Positions 22,550 to 34,719 of a stretch of DNA of 64,000 nt are shown in pieces. The notes below the pieces were generated by a model. The model saw only the letters and a program-made list of their open reading frames with translations. It was not told where the DNA came from and ran no database searches. The translations under genes and the position numbers were made by a program. How positions within the stretch are numbered: the stretch's first letter is position 1; each line of letters starts with the position of its first letter. The stretch comes from Lasiosphaeris hirsuta (taxonomy: Eukaryota > Ascomycota > Sordariomycetes > Sordariales > Lasiosphaeriaceae), in NCBI GenBank assembly GCA_030549175.1, contig JAUKUA010000006.1:992001-1056000 (forward strand), given 5' to 3'.

Positions 22550-24821
22550 ATGATGCCGGACGACACAGGGCTCGCCGAGGCAGACGTCTCAGGTGCCATG
22601 TCTGATAGTGATAACGAGTACGACGACCTAGACGGCCCCATCAAAGACGAGGACGACAAAATGACCGAGCAGAATGCCTCATCTGAAGGCCTCGACGCCA
22701 ACGGCGAGCCCAAGAAGAAGTATGACCCCAAGGATCCCCTCCGACCACGGAGGAAGAAGGCCCGGAGAGCTTGCTATGCCTGCCAGAGAGCTCATCTGAC
22801 CTGCGGTAAGCCCGAGTCTCTGTCTCCCACCTTATTCCCAGCTCGCCGTGCGACTGCGGTGACGAGAGCCCTTCTGTCTCACACCAACTCTCTGAAGAGG
22901 GCGGTGATAAGCACACGGTTCTGTAGCTGACCTCCTCCCAGGGGATGAGCGGCCGTGCCAGAGGTGTATTAAACGCGGCCTGGCCGAGGCCTGCCAGGAT
23001 GGTGTTCGAAAGAAAGCCAAGTATTTACACGACGCTCCGCCAGAAGCACTGAGGCCTGTGCTGGGCCCAAACTACAACCCCAGCGCCGTGCCAACTCGGC
23101 CGAACGGCCACCGACACCCATCCAACTCTGGTTCCGAGGCATCTTCAAGCGTCGGAGCTTTCTTTTCGCAGCCGACCTCCCAGTTTCCCGTCTTCTCGAC
23201 CTCCCAGACCCCCATGGGAACAATGCCAGATACCATGGCATATGGAAGCCAACCGTCACCCGTTTCCCCCTCATTTCAAACACAAGCCAGCTCGCAGATG
23301 TCTATGACGGTACCTCAAGTCTCGAGTCCTATGGCCACATTCGCACCCGCGCTGTTTGATCCGAGCAACCCAGCCCTCTTCAACTATCATCTCGAGGGCA
23401 TTAACTTCGGCAGTCAATACGGTGCCAATGAATTTAGCATGCTTGGACACATATCTTCGGGAGCCGCCGAGACGCCCCCAAGGGACCCCTCATTATCTCA
23501 GCAAGGGGCTGGGGATGTCTACAGCTCTTCTGGCGTTTTTGGCAACGGCCTCAACCAATTCGACAAGGTATACGACAACGCCATTATGGGCGACTTTCTC
23601 GGTCTAGACCAGAATGCGAACGGCCTCTATTCGCAGGGCAACCTCCAACACGGACTCCCCCACGCCTATGCCATCGCGGCCGGCCCGACGAGTCTCCAGA
23701 GTCCAAGCACCGAAAACAATAGTCCACAACCCACCGGCATGGGCCTCGAAGCCTCTCCTACAATGGGCAACTACCCTGCAAACTCGGCACCTGGCAATCA
23801 GCAGATGTCGATACAAAGGCCAAAGTCAAAAACCCCGGCCCTGTCCAAATTCGGTCCTCAGTCGATGCTGGGGAAGCGACAGCGTGACCCGTCGTACATA
23901 TACGACACAGTCACGGAGCCCTTTCCTTACGTTGAGAGTTTTCACCAGGTCATCAACCTGCTCAAAAACCGCTTCTCTCGAGAAAAGATCTTTCGCATCG
24001 CCAAGTCGCTTTCTGCCATCCGGCCGTCCTTCATCTCTTGTACGAAGACGTTGAATCGACAAGACTTGGTGTTTATGGAGAAGAGTTTCCAACGGGCGCT
24101 CTTTGAGTATGAGGAGTTTATGCACCAATGCTCTAGTCCGGCCCTTGCTTGTAGGAGGACTGGCGAAGTGGCAGGTGTGAACAAGGAGTTTACAGCATTG
24201 ACGGGGTGGACAAAGGACGTGCTACTTGGCAAGGAGAGAAACCTTAATGTGAACACGGGGATGGCGAGCTCCTCTAGCTCTTCGACGAGCGGGAGCGTGA
24301 GAGGAAAGCCCAGCATGGCGACGACCCCTCTTCTCAAGAGCATGGCTCCCGAGGCGGGGAAGGCAGGCAATGGCATGCAGCCGGTTTTCCTCGCAGAGCT
24401 CATGGACGACGACAGCGTCATTGACTTTTACGAGGATTATGCTCAGCTAGCTTTCAATAACAGCCGTGGAAAAGTGGTGAGGAAGTGCCGTCTGCTCAAG
24501 TACCGGACGCAGACGCAAGAGAACCAGGAGAACGCAACAGCGGGTTCCGATAACAGCCCACAGAAGGACCCTCGCAACAGCATTTTGAGCAATCGTGTGG
24601 CCAAGATCGACGGAGAACATGGCATCTCCAAGCTGGAGCGGGACGGGAAGCTTGAGTGCAGCTACACGTGGACGATCAAGCGGGACACGTTTGACATACC
24701 AATGCTGATTGTTGTAAATGTGAGTCTGAGCAACTTTACCCATTCACTCCCTTCTTTTTCTAACGTGTTCTCGCAGTTCCTTCCGTGTTATTACCGGAAT
24801 CATAACCAACTGGCGGTTTGA
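22550..24821 (+). CDS. acuK: Zn2Cys6/PAS activator of gluconeogenesis (acuK/ERT1 family)
   Basis: Three exons (22550-22805, 22942-24719, 24777-24821) give 692 residues. Residues about 64-100 form the binuclear zinc cluster: a basic PRRKKARR run, then [12 protein letters not shown] joined across intron 1 to [17 protein letters not shown], giving six Cys in the order C-x2-C-x6-C-x5-C-x2-C-x8-C. A long Ser/Pro/Gln-rich middle follows. The C-terminal PAS-like region ([66 protein letters not shown]) matches the AcuK/AcuM/Ert1 family, nuclear activators that switch on PEP carboxykinase and fructose-bisphosphatase genes on gluconeogenic carbon. The last intron lies just before the terminal exon ([14 protein letters not shown]). 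AcuK and AcuM are paralogues; I favour AcuK by its layout, with moderate certainty. Confidence 0.88.
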
Positions 24822-25257
24822 GACGGCTTGGTTATAAATAACTTGCACTGTTCTGGGCAGGAAAAGAGATGGCGAAGCATCCATAGGCATACATGGTGTT
24901 AAGCATGGGAAACCGGAGTTTGGAATACTTGGTTATTTGTGGACGATTTACCATGGTGGGGAAAGATACTCTATGAGCAAGTCATTGTGCTTATTTTAGT
25001 CCGATATATATACTAACTCACTTTCGGTACAATTCTGCGTTGGCATAATAGAAGATATATATATATGCAAATCTAGAGTGGTTGCACTGGCCTGGGCGTG
25101 TGTTTCGTCTGACAACACCACAACTTAAAGAGGAATCCTGTGCTCGCTCCATCGCTCCATCGCTCCGTCTATTTCGGAATCAACAATAAGCCATACACGG
25201 TAACCCGGAACTCCCGGCATAATCCCCCCCCCTGCCATTCTTTCGGCTTTGACCTCA
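24822..25257. terminator. Convergent 3' regions, acuK-like and FMN1
   Basis: AT-rich 436 bp between two stop codons that face each other. It contains ATATATATATGC and several AATAAA-like words on the plus strand. A short tandem of CGCTCCAT units lies near 25143-25167. Confidence 0.4.
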
Positions 25258-25863
25258 TCAAGCCTTGGCATCCCTTTCGTCCCTTTTCTCCTCGACCTCC
25301 GTGCTTAGCGGAATTAGCCAGCTACAGTCTAGCGTGCCCTCGTCCCCTTGGCCCCCCAACCCCTTGGGCCGCCACGCCGGGCGCGCCAGGCTTGCCCGCG
25401 CCACGTCGCAGTCGAAGTTGATGTCGGCAATCAGCGCCTCGAGGCCGGTGTAGTCGAGCTCCTCGCGGATGAAGCCGGCGAGCAGCAGGCGCATGGGCGC
25501 CCCGTAGAAGTCGGCGCCAAACTTGTGCAGGATGTGCACCTCGGCCGACCGCACCGTGTTCTTGTAGAAGGGGTTGTACCCGATCGACATGACCATGGGG
25601 AAGAGGGAGTAGGGCGAGGGCGCGAAGGGCCCCGCGTCCGGGTGCGACGTGTCGAGGAGGAGTGACGCCCACCCGAAGTAGACGCCCGACGGGATCGCCG
25701 CGATCCATGGTGTGAGGGACGCATCCACCGGTAGGTTCGCCGTCGGGATCCCCAGCTCCTTGGACCCCCGCCCGAAGCCGCTGATTACGGTACCTTCCAT
25801 CAGGAGGGGGTACGGCGGCTCCGGGCCGGTCGGCGGGCCGATGAGGAGGGGGCGGGTGGACAT
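25258..25863 (-). CDS. FMN1: Riboflavin kinase (ATP:riboflavin 5'-phosphotransferase)
   Basis: This intronless 201-residue enzyme phosphorylates riboflavin with ATP to give FMN. The sequence shows the flavokinase beta-barrel motifs: GFGRGSKELGIPTANLPV (ATP/riboflavin loop with the PTAN motif, about residues 28-46), SGVYFGWA, a PMVMSIGYNPFYKNTVRSAEVHIL stretch whose Glu is the catalytic base of the family, FGADFYGAPMRLLLAGFIR, and a C-terminal LIADINFDCDVAR. Length and layout fit a monofunctional fungal kinase, with no FAD synthetase or pyrophosphatase domain. A T-rich tract (25900-25950) lies just upstream of the start. RIB3 of the same pathway lies about 26 kb away. Confidence 0.93.
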   Translation of the reverse strand: MSTRPLLIGPPTGPEPPYPLLMEGTVISGFGRGSKELGIPTANLPVDASLTPWIAAIPSGVYFGWASLLLDTSHPDAGPFAPSPYSLFPMVMSIGYNPFYKNTVRSAEVHILHKFGADFYGAPMRLLLAGFIREELDYTGLEALIADINFDCDVARASLARPAWRPKGLGGQGDEGTLDCSWLIPLSTEVEEKRDERDAKA

Positions 25864-26683
25864 TGTGGTGATTGGCTTTTGTCTGGGCTGTTGATTAGTT
25901 CGCTTTTTTTTTTGGTGGGCGTGTGTTTTTTTGTTTTGTTTTTTTTTGTTGCCTCGATATATGTGGTAAAATGGTTGACGAGTCGTTAAATGCGATGCGC
26001 CCGGTCTCGGTGTGTGAGTCGGCGGGGAGCCCCCTTAAATCGCTTCCATCGACACGGCTAGCGATCTTCGGTGGTGGGGTAGCGGGGTTCCTTACGGCAG
26101 CCAGCCACTGCATCTGCAGGGACAGAGATAAGACGGCAGGAATCTCACCTAGCTCGGCATCCATGTTGCCCCGGTCTTTTGCCCTACCCACGGCCCGGGA
26201 CTGGCGATCCGGTCCGCTGACATCTCGTTGCAACATTTTGGAATGGGGCGATATATTACTTGAGGCCTAGTCAAGCTGAAAAATTTGAATAGGTAGGTAA
26301 CTCGAGGGATACATACCTTTGGGAAGTTATTCTTGATGCATCCAGATTAGTGATCTCAAGGGCCCGGATCGAGCAGCTCGGCTGAAAGAGAAGTATTAAT
26401 AAACCAAAATTCATGTTTTAAATATCAGTTTGATCTCCCAAAATAAAGGGGCTATAGAACACAGTAATAAACACATCCATCAAACTTCAACCCAAGACCT
26501 CTCTCCTATCCAAGATAGACCCAAGAGAGTCCTCATTTTGATAGTTAGGGCGTGACCTGTTGCGGCCTTTGGCCACGTCCTCCACGCAATCAGCTGTGGA
26601 AGGATTCCCATATCATTGGCCCATATATCACCCACCATTGCTCACCAAGCGATCGTTTTCCAGAAAGCAAAACCAAACACTCT
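25864..26683. other. Intergenic, FMN1 promoter and fmp52 3' side
   Basis: The region holds long T runs at 25900-25950 (A runs on the FMN1 strand) that probably form its leader or promoter. The rest is AT-rich with no supportable gene. Confidence 0.45.
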
Positions 26684-27385
26684 TCAGCCCACCCACTCAG
26701 TCCTTCCCAACCTCACGATATCCGCCGCTTCCACCACCCAATACTTGGCCGGCGCCTTGCCCTCTTCCGCAATCCTCGCGGCGTGCACCGCCGCCTTCGC
26801 AATGATATCAGCCTCCTGACCGATGGCATCCTTGGCGCCCTGGCCCATGACACGGCCGAGTCCGTGAACGAGGTTGTTCAACAACGCTCCGAAGGCGTTG
26901 GGGCTCTCACGCTCGCCGATGATGAGGCCGGGCCGCAGGATAATCGCCTGCTCGAACTCCAAGTCCTTGATGCTATCCTCGACGCCGATCTTCATGCGCG
27001 AGTACGGTGCGCGCGCGCTGAGCATGCCGCGGGTGCCCGCGCTCGACACAAAGACAAAGTTGCGCACCCCGCGCGCCTTCGCCGCCTTGGCCAGCTCCAC
27101 GTTCAGGTCGTGGTCGATCTTCCACTGGTTGGCGATGCCGCCCGCGGCCGCCCGCGTCGTGCCCAGGGCGGAGATGACGGTCGTCGGCGGCGGGGCGAGC
27201 GCGCTCAGCTTGGCTGCCCATTGAGTCGTTTCGGGCTCGATCACGGCTTGCAGCTTGGGCCCGGTGGTCTTGGGTGCGCGCCGCGAAATGGTTTGCACGG
27301 TTGCGCAGCTGTCGGCGGCGAGAAGGCTGGACAACACGTGCGAGCCGACGAGGCCGGTGCAGCCAAGGACGGTGGTGGCTGACAT
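26684..27385 (-). CDS. fmp52: Fmp52-like mitochondrial NAD(P)-binding protein
   Basis: An intronless 233-residue atypical short-chain dehydrogenase. The Rossmann fold is visible in TTVLGCTGLVGSHVLSSLL (glycine loop), VISALGTTRAAAGG, QWKIDHDLNVELAKAAKARGV and RNFVFVSSAGT, then PYSRMKIGVEDSI with the YxxxK-like Tyr/Lys pair and AIILRPGLIIGERE. These are the signatures of Fmp52, associated with the mitochondrial outer membrane in yeast, and related to human HTATIP2/TIP30. The substrate is unknown. A second position of the glycine loop is Cys instead of the usual Ser (GCTGLVG). Confidence 0.92.
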   Translation of the reverse strand: MSATTVLGCTGLVGSHVLSSLLAADSCATVQTISRRAPKTTGPKLQAVIEPETTQWAAKLSALAPPPTTVISALGTTRAAAGGIANQWKIDHDLNVELAKAAKARGVRNFVFVSSAGTRGMLSARAPYSRMKIGVEDSIKDLEFEQAIILRPGLIIGERESPNAFGALLNNLVHGLGRVMGQGAKDAIGQEADIIAKAAVHAARIAEEGKAPAKYWVVEAADIVRLGRTEWVG

Positions 27386-28271
27386 TGTAAGAAGGGGTAT
27401 TGACGTGATTGGGAACTACAAAAGCTGCTGTTACAGATCTGAGGCGACCTGTTGCGATGGTGTGATGGTGGAGGCTCCAAAATGGGTCATGGGCCAAGAC
27501 GTCTGAAGGTTTAAGTATACGCAGGATGAGGGAGGGATTGAGGGTGAGCGGACGTCGTCGGGAACAGGTGCTTCTAGACACCCCTGAAACGTGAGTATCT
27601 GGGCAGCTGACCCGTTGACACGATGTTCGGATCGGCTCAAGTGTGGAATGCGTTGCGGCCAATTTTGGCAGCCGTGCCCGAACTCCGCTCTCAACTCCAA
27701 CCAAGTCCCTTACAAAGTCCGCACACGCGTTCCGCAGGAGAGGGTTGATTGTCATGAATAAATTACGTCACATGTGCGCGATTCTGATAGGCCTGCCGGC
27801 ACGGTTGAGACCTGTCTTATAATTGGCTACCGAGGCATTGGCCGCAACAGGCCCCGGGCAAAACCGCGAAATTGGCCCGTCATGTCTGTCCACCACTCCG
27901 GATAGAAAGGAAAGTCGGGCTAGGCGATACCGAAGCTATAAATCTTGAAGAAGCGCGCACAATCATGCCACAAGTAAAAGGTGATGGAGACGAGCCATAT
28001 CGAGACGAATCTAATTTGTGACAGGGCTCTAACACATTGATGGGCTTTCATAAAAAAAATGGTGCTCACAACTTTGCGACAGGAAGCTTGGCAGTCGTCA
28101 TACCTTTCCGAAACTGCCATTCACTGGGGTCAGGGCTGGAGAAGACCCCCCACGATAAGATAACAACCACCCAACTGAGTAATCCCGCGCGCGCGCGAAA
28201 AATAATAATCAACCACCAAAAATATTCCCCACCCAAAATCAACCCCTCCATCCATCACCTGGCAAGTCATC
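27386..28271. promoter_or_regulatory. Divergent promoter, fmp52 and TSR2
   Basis: These 886 bp separate divergent starts. A GC-repeat (GCGCGCGCG) and an A-rich leader precede the TSR2 start. I recognise no specific sites. Confidence 0.4.
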
Positions 28272-29003
28272 ATGGCGGACTCTCCCACCCCAGGTACGTA
28301 CACAACCCCTCCCTACCCCTGCCCCCTCCCCAAGCCCCTCTACGAACTCGTTTGGAAACTAACCCTCCATCTCCCACCCCCAGCAACGTGCCAAACCAAC
28401 TTCGAGCAGGGCGTCGCCCTCGCCCTGCACCTGTGGCCCGCCCTGACGCTCGCGGTGCAAAACAACTGGGGCGGCGCCGACTCGTCAGACAAGCGCGACT
28501 GGTTCGCCGGTGCCATCGTCGAGCTCTTCCCGGACCTGTCCAAGCCAACGACTACCCCGGCCACTGCTGGCACCACCACCACCACCCCCGCGACATCAAA
28601 TGGCGCCGCCCCAAGCGCGGACGAGGAGCCCGACCAGACGGACGTTGAGACGGTGCTACTCCAGGTGATGCTCGATGAGTTCGAGGTCAATGTCGACGAC
28701 GAGTCGGCCTTCGAGGTGGCCGAGCAGGTGATGCGCGTGCGCAACGAGTGCCTGCGGGGCAAGTTTGACGAGGTGGCGGCGCTGCAGCGGCGGTTCGATA
28801 GCCGGAAGGGGACCAAGGTCGTCGGAGTGCTGACCAAGGCCGACGATGAGGATCAGGAGACGGACTGGGACACGGATGACGACGAGGATGAGGAGGACAG
28901 TGATGAAGACGAGGAGATGGGCGATGCGCCGCCTGTCAAGAAGAAGGAGCCTGTCGAGGTCGACGAAGACGGCTTCACCAAGGTCACGCGGAAGAAGAAG
29001 TAG
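28272..29003 (+). CDS. TSR2: Pre-rRNA-processing protein TSR2
   Basis: Two exons (28272-28293 and 28384-29003) give 213 residues. The 22-nt first exon encodes MADSPTP and the 90-bp intron keeps frame, so the unspliced frame is also open; the spliced form restores ATCQTNFEQGVALALHLWPALTLAVQNNWGG, the WGG domain core. The second half has the family helices (VETVLLQVMLDEFEVNVDDES, VAEQVMRVRNECLRG), then a strongly acidic tract and the C-terminal box DEDGFTKVTRKKK. Tsr2 is a chaperone (escortin) that loads ribosomal protein eS26 into pre-40S particles and is needed for 20S pre-rRNA cleavage. Confidence 0.93.
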   Translation: MADSPTPGTYTTPPYPCPLPKPLYELVWKLTLHLPPPATCQTNFEQGVALALHLWPALTLAVQNNWGGADSSDKRDWFAGAIVELFPDLSKPTTTPATAGTTTTTPATSNGAAPSADEEPDQTDVETVLLQVMLDEFEVNVDDESAFEVAEQVMRVRNECLRGKFDEVAALQRRFDSRKGTKVVGVLTKADDEDQETDWDTDDDEDEEDSDEDEEMGDAPPVKKKEPVEVDEDGFTKVTRKKK

Positions 29004-29312
29004 ATTTGCTGTTCGCGTATTAAAGCAGGAGGGAAGGGTGACTGGCAAACCTAGCCCGGCACCTGAGCGACAAGAGGAAGCGCATCGTATCCTGATGGCT
29101 GCATGGTGCGATGGGGAAACAATAACTTGTGTGTACAGGGTTTCTCAATAATTACTGCCGTGGTAATTTCAGCGGCCGTGGATTGAATGCGACCAGGGTA
29201 AAACGCCGACCCCAACGAATCCTACAAACCTACCCACCAACCCATCCACCTACCTAGGGAGACTCAACAGAACCCATCATATACGCAGCCTCTACAACGG
29301 CAAGGGGTCGAC
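29004..29312. terminator. Convergent 3' regions, TSR2 and BSD gene
   Basis: These 309 bp lie between facing stop codons, with no gene. Repeated CCTACCCACC-like words occur near 29225-29255. Confidence 0.35.
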
Positions 29313-30776
29313 CTACTCCCAGTCTTCCTCGTCGCTGTCGTCACCCTTTCGCGAGTCCTTCGGGCTATTGGGCGCCTGGCTGGGAACCCCCGATCTGGCC
29401 CCGACAACATCATAGCTCGCCTCGCTATCTGCCTGCGATTTCTCGTCGTTGGACTTTCGGGGCTCGGAGGGTTTGAGTAAGGCCTGGGCGGTTGTCGGGT
29501 GGAGGGTGGTTGATGATTCGGTAGAGGCGGGTCTTGCGGTCGTGATGGTGACTTTGCCGGGCCCGGCATCTTCGTCGTCTGAGTTCTCATCCGAGTCCTC
29601 ATCCGAGTCTTCATCCGAGTCATCATCCTCGGCACCTTCGTCGTCCGAGTCCTCATCCCAGCCAACCTCCTCTTCAGCAGAAGCAGCTATGCAGCGAGTT
29701 AGCATATAGACATGGTATCAGATAGATACGGGATAAAAAGTGGAGTCAATCGGCTCTCTCTCTAGCCTACCTTTGAGCAGGTCTCTCCGCCTGGCCTCAG
29801 CCGTCTCAATGCCGTGCCTTAGGAAATAATATCTCTTCCAAAAGTCTGCATAGGGGACTTGGTCCGGTACCAACTTCTCCATCGTCGCCCTCAACTCGGG
29901 ATACTTTGCGAGATCGCCGGCAATATCCTCCGTCTTCTTGTCAACATCGAACTCCTTGTACCAAGCTTCGTATTCGGGTCCCACAGCATCCTTAGTGAAA
30001 CTCTCCTGGCTCATGTGAATCACATGCAGCTGCGCGTCGAACCGGGACGTGTGAATGACGCGCTTCCCGTGAGCATCCTTACTCTCAAACAGAACAGCCC
30101 CACTGCTGCCCTCGCCCTCACCAGACCCGCCGGTCGGGGGCGCGATTTGGATGGCGTCTCGCAGGAAGTCGCGCAGGTTCGACCCAAAACGCAGCAGCGC
30201 CTCGTCGGCCGCATCCTCGGCCTTCTGTAGGTCCTTAAGCCGCTTGGCCGCCTCGCCCCGGAGCCGCGAGAGAACCGACTCCTCCCCCTCGAGGGTGTCC
30301 CCTCCCAACGCGTCTCGCGTGGCTTCGGTCGGCGTGGCTTCGGTCGTTGTGTCGGTTCCGTCTGTTGAGGGGGCTGGTGGGGCTGAGGTCGTGAGCGAAA
30401 GCCCCCGTGTGCGACTGATGAGCGAGGCGCCTAGGTCCGTAAGGCCGCGGGTCGCGTCTTGGCCGACGGCGGTTAGCTCTTGCTGGGCTTCGCGGTAGAC
30501 GGAGCCGCCCTAAGAGGGACGTGTTAGTACTGTGGGTATGAGGAATAGGGGGTCGCTCGGGGGGAGACAAGGGGTGTATGTCCGTACCTGCTTGACGACG
30601 CTGCCGAAGAAGCCGCCGATCCTCGCGCCCCAGGGGCTAGAAGAGATGGCACGATAGGCATCTTGCATCTCCTCGTTCAGACTTGCCGCCGGTATGGGCT
30701 TCTTGTCGGCCGCCGTGGAGCGCTCATGATCGTCGGGGAATGACTCCTCTTGAATATGGTCGTATGCGACATCCAT
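29313..30776 (-). CDS. BSD-domain protein (Dos2-like)
   Basis: Three exons (30776-30588, 30509-29771, 29686-29313; introns 78 and 84 bp) give 433 residues. The N-terminus ends in SPWGARIGGFFGSVVKQ. A coiled region (RLRGEAAKRLKDLQKAEDAADEALLRFGSNLRDFL) follows. The BSD domain spans about residues 220-290, with the conserved FDVDKKTEDIAGDLAKYPELR and DFWKRYYFLRHGIETAEARR. The C-terminal tail is acidic with SDEDSDED repeats (12-bp units at 29580-29640) and ends in DDSDEEDWE. BSD proteins include TFIIH p62 and Dos2; this layout fits the Dos2/BSDC1 group, whose biochemical role is poorly defined. It lies tail to tail with TSR2. Confidence 0.88.
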
Positions 30777-32757
30777 TGTCGATTCTACTTCCGTGAAGCT
30801 TGTTTGAGGCTTTTGTGGTTCTTCCTCTGAAGAGAGCTCAATGTCGAGCGGTGGGAGACGGTGAAGCTAGATGCAGCGCGCTGTCGTCACATGAGTTTCG
30901 GAATGTCAGTTTAAGGTTGGACAAGGTTAAGTCTGATGATGGCGCCCAGCGGAGCACCAATGCGGGGGGTGAAAGAGGGCGCACGGGCCATTGCGGCCGT
31001 TTCAGCTCTTGGTTTTTTGCCTTACTACTTCAGGTACATAGAGCAAGCCACTGAGCTGAGGCAGAAATACAGTGATGGAGAGCTACCATCACGAGATATT
31101 CAACTGTAACCCGGCACGTGCCCGGGTCAGATCTATTTACACGACGGGGTGCTGTCTTCCTAGCGTAATCTGCCGCAAAGGCGTCTAGACTCCATTCCGG
31201 ATGCAGTCATGCAGCGCCGAGGATCTCGCCCATTCAATGTTACACAAGAATGCTCGTTGAAAAATACACTCACGGCAGCCAAACCAGCGGTGTCGAAACG
31301 ATGTCGTAGATGTGTGGATGTCAAAACCGTCATTAGGAGTGGCAGGCAAGCCCGCTACGCGCATATCAGCAGCAAAACGGAAAAACTGTTCTGGAAACTG
31401 CTCAACGTCCAATGATCACGCTCGTCGATGACAGTGGGGCGTTGCACAAGGAGGGGGACTTTTGGAGGATTCAGGATATCAGTGGCGGTGGTTGGGTGCG
31501 GCTTCGTATCTCCCTCCGATGAGGCTCGGGACGCGAAGGGAGTTTGGGGATTTTGCGCCGTACTCAGGACATCGCAGCATGTACGGAGTAGCTCATCCAT
31601 ATCGAAACCTGACATAGAGCAGAATGCCGTGCGCCGAATAGGTGGGCGTTGAAGATCAGTGCTAGGCCGTGCAGCATACCAAAAACCTGCGGGCCTTACT
31701 CATCCTTCGAATTGCCACCTCTCAATCTGGATTGCTGGTTTTTTTTTTGCTGTGGAGGATTGGCTGGCAGTGGCTGATGACGATGTTCTCGGACAATGAG
31801 ACTCGACCTCTCCTGACTCCTGGCCAATGCCCAAGGCGGACAGGCAGTGCAGATTACGCACAGGAATAGATGTGGTGGCCTGTTGGCCTGGGTGGAAAGA
31901 GGACTCTTTCAAAAGCGGGATGTTGGACATTGCTGAACGGACTCGGCGTCGGCCGGCAGCAACAAGCGACCAAGCGACCTAGCACGCGGCTCTCACTTCT
32001 TAAAATCGACGCACGGACACGCATCCGGCGTGACCTGAGTCCCGCTCTTACCAGTCGGGACAATTCCCGTGCCTTCGATGCCGCTGACAAATTGAACCTG
32101 CTCAACCCCTCCTACACCCCCATTTTCGAAGGCTGGCATCGTCTGACCAGTGACCCTCTCAGCACGCGAGAAACCCGCAGTTCCCATCGCCAGCTGTCCT
32201 CACCTCGCCCAAGCTTGCAAGCGATTCTTGAAGGGGGAAGGGCTGTGTGTTTGCCTTGCATTGCGCAGTCTTTCGCTGTCGCCTGACTCAGGCAGCAAGA
32301 ATTCAGGCGAAAAGGCCGCAACTTTTTCTGACCCTCTCACCACCTGCACCAACCATCCCTCCGCACACAAATCGCCCATCCTGAGAGCTTACCAGCCCCT
32401 GGGAGACGACACTTGGCTTGCTGGCCGCACCCAATTTTTAGTCCTATCAAACTCTCTCCCTCCCTCTCTCTCTCTCGTGATCAGTCTCCTCCACTGCAAC
32501 GAAACCCTCATCGGCCCTCTGCCCCGTGCCTGTCTTTGTTTTGCAGCTCACCCCTCTGTCGATACCCCGCCGTGGCGGGACTTAGATTTATCTTCTAGAC
32601 TCCGTCATCCGCCACAACCAGCCTTGCTTTGGACAGACAACTTATATCAACGATATAATAAGACGTTTCCGAAGCGGATAGCCCCTCGCGACCTCAACGG
32701 TTGAAGGTGTCCTCCGTGACTTTCATAGCGATCGCGCGCGCGAGTCAGTCATTTATT
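30777..32757. promoter_or_regulatory. Divergent promoter, BSD gene and AP-1 factor
   Basis: Nearly 2 kb separate divergent starts. The last 600 bp before 32758 are pyrimidine-rich (TCTCTCCCTCCCTCTCTCTCTC near 32454) and probably form a long leader of the bZIP gene. The short frames here have no family content. Confidence 0.4.
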
Positions 32758-34719
32758 ATGACGTCGACACGCAACCCACTGTCCGAGTTCATACTCACAC
32801 CGCAGCAGCAGAACTTACTGTTTGCCGCTCTCAATTCCAACAAGGCAAACAACGCCCAGCCGAATTCAGCTCTCGCACTGTCGCCCTTGTCCTTCCAGGA
32901 GTCTCCTGCCCAGGGACTCGAGAGCGTCGGCAGCTTCCAAAACAGCCCAGATCTTGAGTACGAATATGACTTTGCCGGCGCAGACTCCAGTTTTGACTTC
33001 TCATTTGACCACTCCAACCAACCCAAGATGATTGGCGACCTGCCCGGTTCTTCGAGCACCAAGTCCGACTCAGCCGAGATGGAATCTCCCGATAAGCGAA
33101 GCCACCCCGACGACGATGACGACGATGATAACGGTGGCGGGAAGAGGCGGGAGAGCGAAGATAAGGTTGCCAAGAAACCGGGGCGGAAGCCTCTCACGAC
33201 GGAACCTAGCTCTGTAAGTCAGGAATCACTCACATCTTCTGCTTAGGCGGCAAGACGACGCCTACTGACGCTGATCCACAGAAGCGCAAGGCTCAAAACC
33301 GGGCCGCACAGCGCGCCTTTCGCGAGCGCAAGGAAAAGCACGTCAAGGATCTCGAGACCAAGGTTGATGAGTTGGAGAAGGCATCCCAAGCTGCCAACCA
33401 CGAGAATGGCCTTCTCCGTGCCAAGGTCGACAAGATGACAGTCGAACTCAACGAGTACAAGAAGCGAGTTTCGTTGATGGCCAACAAGAACCGACCGTCG
33501 ATCAACCACGGTTTGAGCCATGGTGCATTTGGCCTGCCCGTTATCAACAACATCAACGACGTTAACTTCCAGTTCGAGTTTCCCAAGTTCGGCACCCTCC
33601 CCGGGCCAAAAGAACCCAAGAAATCCCCAGTTACTGCGCCGTCTTCGAAGCGGGGGAGCCGCGATCAACTCAGTCCTTTGGACAAGTCGAGCAGCAGCAA
33701 TAGTCCAGCAAATTCCAGCAATTACGGCCTTGAGTCTCAGAACAAGGATGATCTGGCAAGCTTTGCCGCAGGCCTCTTCTCTCCACCGCTCACCAACGTG
33801 AATGTTGCAAATGCTTCGAGGACAAGCCTAGACTCGCATTATAGCGCGGGTGGCGCAACATCAACAAGCTCGCCTTCGGCTTCATCAAACTCGAATATGG
33901 GTGGCCCAAGTTCGTCATGTGGCACATCTCCGGAGCCATTCACTCAATCTCCAATGGGATTTAAGCCTGTCGATACGTTAACCACGATTGGGGAGGAGCA
34001 GTCGAGTCTCAATGATCAAGCCCCAGGTAAGGCTTTGCCTATTCCACGTAACGATTCAGCACCATGCGCTCGTCCTTAATCCCGTTGAATATCATATCGC
34101 ACTGTTTCCACACATTCCACCTCTAGCACAATATCCAGGAGAAGCACCGGCTAAGCCCTTTTCAGATTTCGATCAATTCGCCAACGTGGACATGGTGGAT
34201 TTCAATTGGCTCCCTCAAAATTTCCAATTTGATCCGCAGCTGTTCGGCGACTACCGCGAGCCACAAGAGAATATCCTCACCAATGGACTTGACGACAGCT
34301 TTTTCAACGACGCATTTGATGTTGACTTTACTACGCCATACAATCTTCCAGCCACAACTCCTGCGGCGGCTCCAAAGAAGGATATTATCGCCCAGATTGA
34401 TGCTGCGAAGAATGCCGACAAGGTCGACAGCAACGGTCAGCTACTGACTTGTAACAAAATATGGTATGAGTGAGTCAACCTGGGGGTTTTAAGCTGGCTT
34501 TACTAATTACGTTACAGGGAAAAACTTCAAAATTGCCCAACAGTGCAGAACGGCGATTTCGACTTGGATGGTCTCTGCTCCGATTTGCAGAAGAAGGCCA
34601 AGTGTTCCGGCTCTGGTGCAGTAGTTGACGAGAAGGACTTTAAGATGGTGATGAAAAAGTATCTCAGCAAGAGCGACAAGGAGTTCGAGGAATGCGGAAA
34701 GGCCATCAGTAGTGCCTAG
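32758..34719 (+). CDS. AP-1-like bZIP factor of the oxidative stress response (Yap1 family)
   Basis: Four exons (32758-33213, 33282-34026, 34127-34463, 34518-34719) give 579 residues. The Pap1/Yap1-type basic region KRKAQNRAAQRAFRERKEKH starts right after intron 1 at about residue 153 and runs into a leucine zipper (LETKVDELEKASQAA, ENGLLRAKVDKM). A Ser/Asn-rich middle contains the n-CRD-like SSSCGTSPEPFTQSP. The C-terminal cysteine-rich domain is built across intron 3: CNKIWEKLQNCP, then FDLDGLCSDLQKKAKCSGSG and a last Cys in FEECGKAI. In this family oxidation of these Cys hides the nuclear export signal, and the factor then activates thioredoxin, catalase and transporter genes. Orthologues include yeast Yap1, fission-yeast Pap1 and AP1 of plant-pathogenic moulds. 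Confidence 0.95.

Noticed and set aside
29580..29640. 12-bp tandem repeat as a minisatellite or CRISPR-like array
   Set aside because: It is coding sequence for the acidic SDEDSDED tail of the BSD protein; there are no spacers.
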